Shown here one piece after another: positions 1 through 5,541 of a stretch of 11,596 nt of DNA (the first letter of the stretch is position 1; every line of letters begins with the position of its first letter). The DNA comes from Nocardioidaceae bacterium. Its GTDB lineage: Bacteria; Actinomycetota; Actinomycetes; Propionibacteriales; Nocardioidaceae. The stretch lies in NCBI GenBank assembly GCA_020438665.1, contig JAGQUE010000234.1, positions 1 to 11,596 on the forward strand. The letters are read 5' to 3'. The position numbers and the translations under genes were made by a program. Below the pieces are notes generated by a model. That model was not told where the DNA came from, made no database searches, and saw nothing but the letters and a program-made list of their open reading frames with translations.

Positions 1-282
1 GGCCAGCGCGGCGTCGAGGTCCTCGGCGGCGATCACCCAGAACCCGCCGAGATATTCGCGGGTCTCCAGGTAGGGGCCGTCGGTGATGAGCGGCTCGTCG
101 CCGCGACCATCGACCACCGTCGCGGCCGACGCGGGCAGCAGCCCGCCGCCGAAGACCCACGCGCCGGCGTCCTGGAGCTTGGTGTTGAAGCGGTCGACGG
201 CGGCGAAGACGTCCTGGACGTCGACGCCCTCGGGGATGGCGTTGGTGTCGTCGTGGTGCACGGACAGGAGGTACTGGTGCAT
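1..282 (-). CDS. YCII-related (DGPF-domain) protein, partial, 3' end beyond the window
   Basis: The ATG is at 280-282 on the minus strand and an open frame of 94 codons runs off the left edge without a stop. The protein begins MHQYLLSVHHDD, has a GGGLLPAS segment, and ends in the typical YCII/DGPF motif DGPYLETREYLGGFWVIAAE followed by DLDAALA. Full DGPF proteins are usually about 110-130 residues, so roughly three quarters of the protein is present. A weak AGAGGA-like ribosome site (AGAGGA, 290-295) precedes the start by about 7 bases. The family is a small ferredoxin-like alpha/beta fold related to the YciI muconolactone-isomerase-like group, and its biochemical role is mostly unknown. In actinobacteria and proteobacteria, DGPF genes often sit beside an ECF sigma factor of the ECF42 group. 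That partner, if present, would lie just left of this window. Family assignment is firm; function is not. Confidence 0.88.
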   Translation of the reverse strand, partial: MHQYLLSVHHDDTNAIPEGVDVQDVFAAVDRFNTKLQDAGAWVFGGGLLPASAATVVDGRGDEPLITDGPYLETREYLGGFWVIAAEDLDAALA

Positions 283-341
283 CGGAGTGTCCTCTCGATC
301 GGTGTCGTGTCACCTGTGCCACGAACGGGGGTGCCCGCATG

Positions 342-355
342 CGACAGCCCTGTCG
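342..355. promoter_or_regulatory. Short inverted repeat upstream of the DGPF gene (candidate operator)
   Basis: CGACAG-CC-CTGTCG is a perfect 6-base inverted repeat with a 2-base centre. It lies in the 127-base gap between the response-regulator stop (410) and the DGPF start (282). An operator upstream of the DGPF gene and a small RNA hairpin are both possible. A further weak 5-base hairpin (ACGAG/CTCGT, 365-378) lies beside it. No clear -10/-35 boxes and no T-tract terminator are visible here. The base composition makes short inverted repeats likely by chance. Confidence 0.25.
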
Positions 356-409
356 ACGAAATCTACGAGGTCTCTCGTGCTCTCCCGTCGGCGCCGCGTC
401 GTCGCAGGG

Positions 410-1054
410 TCAGCGGGCGCGCAGCCAGGCCAGCACGGCCAGCACGCGCCGGTGGTCCTCCGACGACGGCAGGAGCCCGAGCTTGGTGAAGATCGAGCTG
501 ACGTGCTTCTCGACGGCCCCGGCGCTGAGCACGAGCTCGTCGCAGATCGCGGTGTTGGAGCGGCCCTCGGCCATCAGCCCCAGCACCTCGCGCTCGCGGG
601 GGCTCAGCCGGGCCAGCGGGTCGCTCGCCCGCCGGGAGAACAGCTGGGCGACCACCTCGGGGTCGAGCACGGTCCCGCCGCCGACCACGGTGTCGAGCGC
701 CCGGGTCACCTCGGCGAGGTCCTGGATCCGGTCCTTGAGGAGATAGCCGACACCGCCGTCGCCCGAGGCGAGCAGCTCGTCGGCGTACGCCACCTCGACG
801 TACTGGCTCAGCAGGAGGACGGCGCACGACGGCACCCGTCCCCGGATCGTGACGGCTGCGCGCAGGCCGTCGTCGGTCATGGTCGGGGGCATGCGTACGT
901 CGACGACGGCGACGTCGGGGGCGTGCTCGACCACCGCGTCGACGAGCGAGGGTGCGTCGCCGACGGCGGCCACGACCTCGTGGCCCGCCTCGACGAGGAG
1001 ACGGACCAGGCCCTCCCGGAGGAGGGCCGAGTCGTCGGCGACCACGACACGCAT
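410..1054 (-). CDS. NarL/LuxR-family response regulator
   Basis: A 214-residue two-component response regulator. The N-terminal receiver domain (about 1-120) has the acidic pair D7/D8, the phospho-acceptor D52 in [10 protein letters not shown]83 in LLLSQYVE and K107 in GYLLKD. The C-terminal LuxR/GerE DNA-binding domain (about 149-194) starts [18 protein letters not shown] and contains the [15 protein letters not shown] recognition region. Length and architecture are normal for the family. The ATG at 1054 has a strong AGGAGGT-like site (GGAGGT, complement of 1061-1066) that overlaps the stop codon of the upstream kinase gene. Only 4 bases separate the two genes, so they are almost surely cotranscribed and translationally coupled. 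The cognate partner is therefore the kinase at 1059-2366. Targets cannot be read from the sequence, though the inverted repeat upstream of the kinase is a candidate autoregulatory site. Confidence 0.96.
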   Translation of the reverse strand: MRVVVADDSALLREGLVRLLVEAGHEVVAAVGDAPSLVDAVVEHAPDVAVVDVRMPPTMTDDGLRAAVTIRGRVPSCAVLLLSQYVEVAYADELLASGDGGVGYLLKDRIQDLAEVTRALDTVVGGGTVLDPEVVAQLFSRRASDPLARLSPREREVLGLMAEGRSNTAICDELVLSAGAVEKHVSSIFTKLGLLPSSEDHRRVLAVLAWLRAR

Positions 1055-1058
1055 CAGC

Positions 1059-2366
1059 TCACCTCCCGCACGGGATCACCGCTCGGATCACGGTGGGGCC
1101 GCCGGCGGGGCTGCTGATCGCGAGGGTGCCGTCGTGGGCGGCGACCCGGTCGGCGAGCCCGGCCAGCCCATGACCCTTCGCGGCCGACGCACCGCCGGCA
1201 CCGTCATCGGTGACCTCGACGACCAGGTCGTCGTCGTCGCGACGCACCGTGACCCAGGCGTTGCTGGCGCCGCTGTGCTTGGCGACATTGGTGAGGGCTT
1301 CGCTCACCACGAAGTAGGCGGCCGTCTCGGCAGCGGGGGACGGCCGCTCACCTGGCAGGTCGACGTCGACCCAGGTCGCGGCACCGGAGCGACCGGCCAG
1401 CGCGGCCAGGGCGTCAGGGAGCCCGCGATCGGTCAGGATGGGCGGGGCGATGCCGCGGGTGAGGGCGCGCAGCTCGGCCAGTGTCTCGGCGCTCTGGGCG
1501 CGGGCCTCGGCGAGGAGCTGGGAGGCCTGGGCCGGGTCGTCTGCCGCGAGCCGACGCTCGGCTGCCGCGAGGTCCATGCCCAGCCGCACCAGCCGCTGCT
1601 GGGGGCCGTCGTGCAGGTCGCGCTCGAGCCGCCGAAGGGCGTCGACCTCGGCCTGGGCGCCGGCGGCGCGGCTGGCGGTCAGCGTGGTGACCCGCTCCTG
1701 GAGCGCGACGACGTGGGTGTTGCCGAGCAGGGAGCTGGCCAGGCTCGACTGGGCGATCGCGCAGCCGCGCAGCACCGGCATCAGGGTCAGGGCGAACGCC
1801 AGCCCCAGCAGGGCCTGGGCGAGACCTTCGCTGATCGGAATGTCGAGCAGGGCGGCGAGGTCGGTGCGGTCGGCGTTGTCGGGCAGATAGCGCGACCAGA
1901 ACCAGAAGGTCAGCCCGCTCAGGGCGCCGGTCCACCAGACCAGGGTGATCGAGAAGGTGACGACCGCCACCGGCATGACGACGATGCCGTGGAGCACGTC
2001 CAGCCACGACTGTGTGTCGCGCAGCTGGCCGAACCAGCGCCGCAGGAGCTTGGTGTCCTCGGGCACGGGACGGTACGGCGCGGGGGGCATCTCCGCGGCC
2101 ACCTGGCCGACCCGCCACCGCTCGACCGCAGCGAAGCCGCGGGCGATGCCGAGGACGACCACCAGGACCGGCAGGCCGAGCAGGGTGATGAAGAGGCCCA
2201 GGCCCAGTGACAGTCCGGTCACGAGCACCGAGAACGAGAGCAGGGCGATCGGGAAGCCGGTCAGCAGATAGAGGGTGTCCCGCCCGAGCTTCGCCCAGAG
2301 CGGCCGCTCGGTGCCGACCCGCTCGGCTGTGGTGGTGGTGACCTCGGGGTGCGTCGTCATCGTCAT
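1059..2366 (-). CDS. Sensor histidine kinase, LiaS/DesK-like, with multi-pass membrane sensor region
   Basis: A 435-residue membrane histidine kinase. The N-terminal half (about 30-215) has two close hydrophobic segments ([16 protein letters not shown] and [17 protein letters not shown]), then a cytoplasmic loop with [18 protein letters not shown], then two more segments ([18 protein letters not shown] and [17 protein letters not shown]). This resembles the 'putative sensor' region of actinobacterial LiaS-type kinases. A short coiled region leads to the HisKA_3 dimerisation/phosphotransfer motif [13 protein letters not shown], with H252 as phospho-acceptor. The C-terminal HATPase domain shows [11 protein letters not shown] (N360), DDGAGG and [11 protein letters not shown]. 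The frame is open to 2441, but the residues upstream of MTMTTHPEV look non-conserved and proline/arginine-rich. I place the start at the ATG at 2366; a second ATG at 2360 is equally possible. No strong ribosome site precedes either one. It likely senses membrane or cell-envelope state and phosphorylates the adjacent regulator. Confidence 0.92.
   Translation of the reverse strand: MTMTTHPEVTTTTAERVGTERPLWAKLGRDTLYLLTGFPIALLSFSVLVTGLSLGLGLFITLLGLPVLVVVLGIARGFAAVERWRVGQVAAEMPPAPYRPVPEDTKLLRRWFGQLRDTQSWLDVLHGIVVMPVAVVTFSITLVWWTGALSGLTFWFWSRYLPDNADRTDLAALLDIPISEGLAQALLGLAFALTLMPVLRGCAIAQSSLASSLLGNTHVVALQERVTTLTASRAAGAQAEVDALRRLERDLHDGPQQRLVRLGMDLAAAERRLAADDPAQASQLLAEARAQSAETLAELRALTRGIAPPILTDRGLPDALAALAGRSGAATWVDVDLPGERPSPAAETAAYFVVSEALTNVAKHSGASNAWVTVRRDDDDLVVEVTDDGAGGASAAKGHGLAGLADRVAAHDGTLAISSPAGGPTVIRAVIPCGR
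1061..1066 (-). promoter_or_regulatory. Ribosome binding site of the response regulator
   Basis: GGAGGT on the minus strand, 6 bases before the ATG at 1054. It overlaps the last base of the kinase stop codon (TGA, 1059-1061). This decides the regulator start and implies re-initiation by ribosomes finishing the kinase. Confidence 0.8.
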
Positions 2367-2424
2367 GGCACCAGCCTGCGGCTGACGCAGGGGCTGTCGC
2401 CATGGCGTCGACCACCGTCCTGGG

Positions 2425-2442
2425 GGTGGGGACAACCCCACC
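2425..2442. promoter_or_regulatory. Perfect inverted repeat upstream of the kinase-regulator operon
   Basis: GGTGGGG-ACAA-CCCCACC has 7-base arms and a 4-base centre. It lies 59-76 bases before the kinase ATG, in the 135-base gap behind fetB. A 14-bp G-rich half-site dyad suits the dimeric DNA-binding domain of a NarL-type regulator, so autoregulation by the neighbouring response regulator is the simplest idea. The location is seen in the sequence; the regulator assignment is inference. Confidence 0.5.
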
Positions 2443-2481
2443 TCCGCCGTCGAGGCAGCGCGCGCGACACGTCGGCAGTCT

Positions 2482-2499
2482 AGGGCCGGGCGACGCCCT
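2482..2499 (-). terminator. Weak hairpin just past the FetB stop
   Basis: AGGGC...GCCCT (arms 2482-2486 and 2495-2499), with an alternative tight GGGC-GAC-GCCC hairpin inside it, begins 3 bases after the FetB stop codon on the minus strand. No T-run follows, so it is not a classic intrinsic terminator. It could still help end or stabilise the fetAB transcript. Confidence 0.3.
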
Positions 2500-2501
2500 G
2501 C

Positions 2502-3287
2502 TCAGGCCTCGCGCACGACGAGCTGCTGGGCCGGGGTGAAGAAGCGCGACCGCACCAGGACGGCCGCCACCATCGCGGTGAGGCCGCCGGCGGCCAGGAT
2601 CAGCGCGATCACGACGAACTGATAGATCGCCGCCTGGACGGGGTCGGCGCCGGCCAGCACCATGCCGGACATCAGGCCCGGGATGAACACGATGCCGAGC
2701 GCGGTCATGGTGTTGACCTGCGGGATCATCGCCGCCCGCACCGCAGTCTCGACGTACGGCGCGACGCAGTCGTCGGGTGACCCGCCCAGGGACAGCTTGG
2801 CCTCGATGTCGGCGCGATGGGCGACCACGTCGGAGCGGAGCCGCTCGAGCATCAGCGTGCACGCGGTCATCGCGTTGGACAGCAGCATCGACCCGACCGG
2901 GACCAGGTTGGAGACGCTCGCGTCGAGCACGCCGAGCAGCGCCATCACCACGATCACGCTGCCGGCGCCGACCAGCAAGGAGGTCAGGATCAGCCGGTAG
3001 GCGCCGGGGATCGCCTTGGCGCGCTTGCGTGCGATCGAGGCTGCGGCGGCGAACATGCCCAGCAGCACGAGGATCGCCGTCCACCAGGGGCCCCGGAGAA
3101 GGACGGCGAGCACCGACCCCACGATGACGACCTGGACGAAGCCCCGCAGCATCGACCAGGAGGCCTCCCCCAGGAGCGAGACGCCGTAGCGCCGGGCGAT
3201 CAGCAGGACTCCCATCACGGCGACGACGGCGACGGCGGCCTGGATCAGGGCGACCGCCCAGGTGTTGTCGACCAGCGCGGTGATCAC
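2502..3287 (-). CDS. fetB: FetB-type metal (iron) export ABC permease
   Basis: A 261-residue integral membrane protein of the UPF0014/FetB (YbbM) family, close to the length of E. coli FetB. It has about seven hydrophobic segments, for example WAVALIQAAVAVVAVMGVLL, AILVLLGMFAAAASIA and YQFVVIALILAAGGLTAMVA. Family-typical blocks are present: the LSLGGSPDDC loop, RAAMIPQVNTMTALGIVFIPG, and GLMSGMVLAGADPVQAAIYQ. The start is GTG at 3287, and the GTGA overlaps the TGA stop of the upstream ATPase gene by 4 bases, so translation is coupled. E. coli FetAB is described as an iron exporter that improves resistance to oxidative stress. Here the substrate is inferred from family only, and other metals are possible. 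Confidence 0.93.
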   Translation of the reverse strand: MITALVDNTWAVALIQAAVAVVAVMGVLLIARRYGVSLLGEASWSMLRGFVQVVIVGSVLAVLLRGPWWTAILVLLGMFAAAASIARKRAKAIPGAYRLILTSLLVGAGSVIVVMALLGVLDASVSNLVPVGSMLLSNAMTACTLMLERLRSDVVAHRADIEAKLSLGGSPDDCVAPYVETAVRAAMIPQVNTMTALGIVFIPGLMSGMVLAGADPVQAAIYQFVVIALILAAGGLTAMVAAVLVRSRFFTPAQQLVVREA

Positions 3288-3994
3288 GACTCCAGCACCT
3301 CCTCGATCGCGCCGTCGGCGACGACGCGGCCGCCGGCCATCCGCAGCGCCCGGGTCGCGAGCCGGCGGGCCTGGGCCTCGTCGTGGGTGACGATCAGGCA
3401 GGTGATGTCCTGGTCGGTCAGAACGTCGCGCAGGGTGGTCTCGACCTCGGCCTTGGTGTCCTCGTCGAGCGCGGACGTCGGCTCGTCGAGGAGCAGCACG
3501 CGTGGCTGGTTGGCGAGGGTGCGCGCCAGCGAGACGCGCTGCGCCTCGCCGCCCGAGAGGGAGCCGGCCTCGCGGTCGGCGTACCGGGGGAGCTGGACCC
3601 GCTCCAGCAGGCTGGCCACCATGGCGTCGTCGAGGTCCTCGCCGCGGGCCCGGAAGGCCCAGCGCAGGTTGTCGGCCACGGTCCCGGTGAACATCCTCGG
3701 GGTCTGGAGCACCATGCCGACCCGGCGGCGCAGCTCGCCCGGCGGGGTCTCGGCCTGGTCGACGCCCTCGACGAGCACCCGCCCCGCGGTGGGCTCGTCG
3801 AGCCGGTTGAGCAGCCGCAGCAGCGAGGACTTGCCGGCGCCGCTCCCACCCACGACCGCGACCACCTCGCCGCGAGCCACGGAGAACGTCACGTCGTCGA
3901 CGATCGTCGTCCCGTCCGCCAGCCGCCGCGACAGCCCCTCGGCCCGCAGCACCTCGGCCCGCCCGCCGTCGGCCCGCTGCCCCTCGTCACCCAC
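3284..3994 (-). CDS. fetA: FetA-type ABC transporter ATP-binding protein
   Basis: The nucleotide-binding partner of the adjacent FetB permease. All ABC motifs are intact: Walker A GGSGAGKSS, a Q-loop in VGMVLQTPRMFTGTVADNL (the QTP...F.GTV.DNL pattern is typical of FetA), signature LSGGEAQRVSLARTL, Walker B RVLLLDEPTSALD, and switch histidine in IVTHDEAQ. The start is uncertain. GTG codons at 4018 (244 residues), 3994 (236) and 3952 (222) all lack a good ribosome site. I chose 3994 because 4018 directly abuts a stem-loop, while 3952 would leave the length closest to E. coli FetA (about 225). A TAGGCT box (4004-4009) lies 10 bases before the 3994 GTG, so a leaderless transcript is conceivable. 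The stop overlaps the fetB start by 4 bases. The pair should form a complete cytoplasmic-membrane exporter. Confidence 0.93.
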   Translation of the reverse strand: MGDEGQRADGGRAEVLRAEGLSRRLADGTTIVDDVTFSVARGEVVAVVGGSGAGKSSLLRLLNRLDEPTAGRVLVEGVDQAETPPGELRRRVGMVLQTPRMFTGTVADNLRWAFRARGEDLDDAMVASLLERVQLPRYADREAGSLSGGEAQRVSLARTLANQPRVLLLDEPTSALDEDTKAEVETTLRDVLTDQDITCLIVTHDEAQARRLATRALRMAGGRVVADGAIEEVLES

Positions 3995-4021
3995 GCCCCG
4001 GAGCCTAGGCGACCGCACCTG

Positions 4022-4058
4022 ATCGCCGAGTCGTCACATCGTGCGACGCCTCGGCGAT
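4022..4058. terminator. Stem-loop between the FG-GAP gene and fetA
   Basis: ATCGCCGAG (4022-4030) pairs perfectly with CTCGGCGAT (4050-4058). After one mismatch the stem can continue with CGTC/GACG (4032-4035 with 4045-4048). It begins about 20 bases past the FG-GAP stop codon and ends 4 bases before the first possible fetA start. There is no T-tract. I read it as a candidate terminator or transcript-end structure for the FG-GAP gene. If fetA is cotranscribed it would instead sit in the fetA leader. Confidence 0.5.
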
Positions 4059-4078
4059 GGATCTGCGATCACGGGCAG

Positions 4079-5398
4079 CTAGGCGAACTTCCACGAGATC
4101 AGCTGGTTGGGGCCGTCGGCGTCCTCGCGACCGTTCTGCACGAAGAAGCTGGCGGGGCCGCCCGGTTGGAGGTGCAGCGTCGTCACCGTGGAGGCGTTGC
4201 CCGAGGCGCCCGGGACGACGTGCTTGGTGAACCGGGGCCGGTTGGCCGACCGGAACCCGTTGCCGACCATGACGACGTCGTAGGGGTTGGTGGCGAGGGT
4301 GAGGTCGTGGACCAGGCCATAGACGTCCTGCTGGCCGTCGCCGTTGATGTCCCCGACAGCGACGCCCCAGCCATAGGCGTTGGGCGCGACCTTGAAGTCG
4401 TTGGTGTAGATCCGCACGGCGGCGTCGAAGCCGGTCGGCGTACCGGGCCGATAGAAGATGCCCGTCGCGTCGGAGGCGACCAGGTCGGGAATGCCGTCGC
4501 CGGTGATGTCCTCATAGCGGCCGTCGGTCATCGCAGTGAGCTTGTTGGCCGCCCAGGAACCGACCTCGGTGAAGCTCTGTCCGGCGTTGTTGCGATAGAG
4601 CAGCGGGCGGGAGTTCTTGTAGTTGCAGGCCAGCAGATCCATCCACCCGTCCTTGTTGAAGTCCATGGGGATGGCGCAGTTGACGCCGGCCGACGGGTGA
4701 GGCGTCGCGAACTGCGGCGCGAACGTGAAGCCGGTGCCGCCGTTGTTGAGGAAGACCTTGGAGAACTCGTGCTGTGACGTGTCGGCCAACGGGTCGCAGA
4801 GCGGATCCTCCACCACCCGGGGCATCTCGTTGCCGACGAAGAGGTCGTCCCAACCGTCGTTGTCGAGGTCGAGGAAGGCGACGAAGCGGCCGCGGCCGCA
4901 GGGGTCGCCGAGCCCCCACTCGGTCGCGACGTCGGTGAAGCTGCCGGGCGTCAGCTGGAGCCAGAGCTCGTTGTCCTTGACGGCGGTCTTGTAGTAGTTG
5001 TCGAGATTGCGGCCGCCGGAGCAGTAGACGTCGAGCAGACCGTTGTGGTCGACGTCGTTCCAGGCACAGTCGTGGCGATCGAGGATGCCGCCCTGGGCGT
5101 TGACCCTCGCGGTGAGGTTCTTGGCCACCCACGTGAACGTGCCGTCGCCGTTGTTGCGCATCAGCCTGGAGTCGACCTGCTGGTGGTAGCCCAGCCAGAT
5201 GTCCTCGAGGCCGTCGTTGTTGTAGTCGACGGCCATCGCGGCCCAGGTGCGCTGGAGGGCATAGAGGCGGGTGCCGTTGATGGCGTTGACGAGCTGGGGA
5301 GAGGCGGCCTCGGTGCTGGGGGCCAGTGCCGCGACGCCCACCGTGGTCAGTCCCAGCGCCATCGTCATCGCGAGCACGATCCGCCGCAGCACCCTCAT
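4079..5398 (-). CDS. Secreted FG-GAP/VCBS-repeat beta-propeller protein
   Basis: A 439-residue protein with a clear Sec signal peptide: MRVLRRIVLAMTMALG, a hydrophobic stretch to about residue 26, and a likely cleavage after about A31 (APSTEAA). The mature part resembles the integrin-alpha N-terminal/FG-GAP fold. It has six DxDxDGxxD-type calcium loops at about 58-66 (DYNNDGLED), 115-123 (DVDHNGLLD), 177-185 (DLDNDGWDD), 246-254 (DFNKDGWMD), 297-305 (DITGDGIPD) and 350-358 (DINGDGQQD), and N-x-GxGxF-type strands between some of them. There are six cysteines, an even number that suits extracytoplasmic disulfides. No membrane anchor, LPXTG motif or catalytic domain is visible, so it is probably released and may bind ligands or surfaces. 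The frame is open upstream to 6100, but the ATG at 5398 sits at the signal peptide and has a GGGGGTG site 4 bases upstream. The exact role is unknown. Confidence 0.92.
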   Translation of the reverse strand: MRVLRRIVLAMTMALGLTTVGVAALAPSTEAASPQLVNAINGTRLYALQRTWAAMAVDYNNDGLEDIWLGYHQQVDSRLMRNNGDGTFTWVAKNLTARVNAQGGILDRHDCAWNDVDHNGLLDVYCSGGRNLDNYYKTAVKDNELWLQLTPGSFTDVATEWGLGDPCGRGRFVAFLDLDNDGWDDLFVGNEMPRVVEDPLCDPLADTSQHEFSKVFLNNGGTGFTFAPQFATPHPSAGVNCAIPMDFNKDGWMDLLACNYKNSRPLLYRNNAGQSFTEVGSWAANKLTAMTDGRYEDITGDGIPDLVASDATGIFYRPGTPTGFDAAVRIYTNDFKVAPNAYGWGVAVGDINGDGQQDVYGLVHDLTLATNPYDVVMVGNGFRSANRPRFTKHVVPGASGNASTVTTLHLQPGGPASFFVQNGREDADGPNQLISWKFA

Positions 5399-5421
5399 GT
5401 CACACCCCCGATTGGCTGGAC

Positions 5422-5442
5422 CGCAGCCACTCGTCGGCTGCG
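5422..5442 (-). other. Hairpin in the leader of the FG-GAP gene
   Basis: CGCAGCC (5422-5428) and GGCTGCG (5436-5442) form a perfect 7-base stem with a 7-base loop. It ends 23 bases before the FG-GAP start codon. If the promoter proposed at 5449-5478 is right, the hairpin would be at the very 5' end of that mRNA and could stabilise it. Alternatively it is part of the termination region for the YhgE gene, whose stop lies about 100 bases upstream of it on the minus strand. No T-run follows. Confidence 0.4.
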
Positions 5443-5448
5443 TGACCC

Positions 5449-5478
5449 CATCAGTCCACAGGCGCCCGCCCCCGTCAA
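5449..5478 (-). promoter_or_regulatory. Candidate promoter of the FG-GAP gene
   Basis: On the minus strand a TTGACG (-35, 5473-5478) is followed after 18 bases by CTGATG (-10 position, 5449-5454). The -35 is close to consensus, while the -10 is poor. The predicted transcript start near 5442 is about 45 bases before the ATG. The rest of the 143-base gap between the YhgE stop and the FG-GAP start holds the hairpin at 5422-5442 and a weak ACCGG/CCGGT repeat (5502-5521). Confidence 0.35.
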
Positions 5479-5541
5479 GGGCGTGCGCGGGTTCGTGGCG
5501 GACCGGGGGTGGGGTGCCGGTGACGTCGCGAGCTCGGGCGG

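Noticed and set aside
849..2210. Long plus-strand open frame of 453 codons opposite the two-component genes
   Set aside because: It lies antisense to two clear conserved genes, and its product is a low-complexity Gly/Arg/Asp-rich sequence with no domain, as expected for shadow frames in GC-rich DNA.
2367..2441. N-terminal extension of the kinase to 2441
   Set aside because: The added residues are Pro/Arg/Trp-rich and not kinase-like, and the extension would cover the inverted repeat at 2425-2442. The ATG at 2366 or 2360 is more sensible.
5502..5521. ACCGG/CCGGT repeat after the YhgE stop as a terminator
   Set aside because: Only 5-base arms with a 10-base loop and no T-run, too weak to call in DNA of this GC content.
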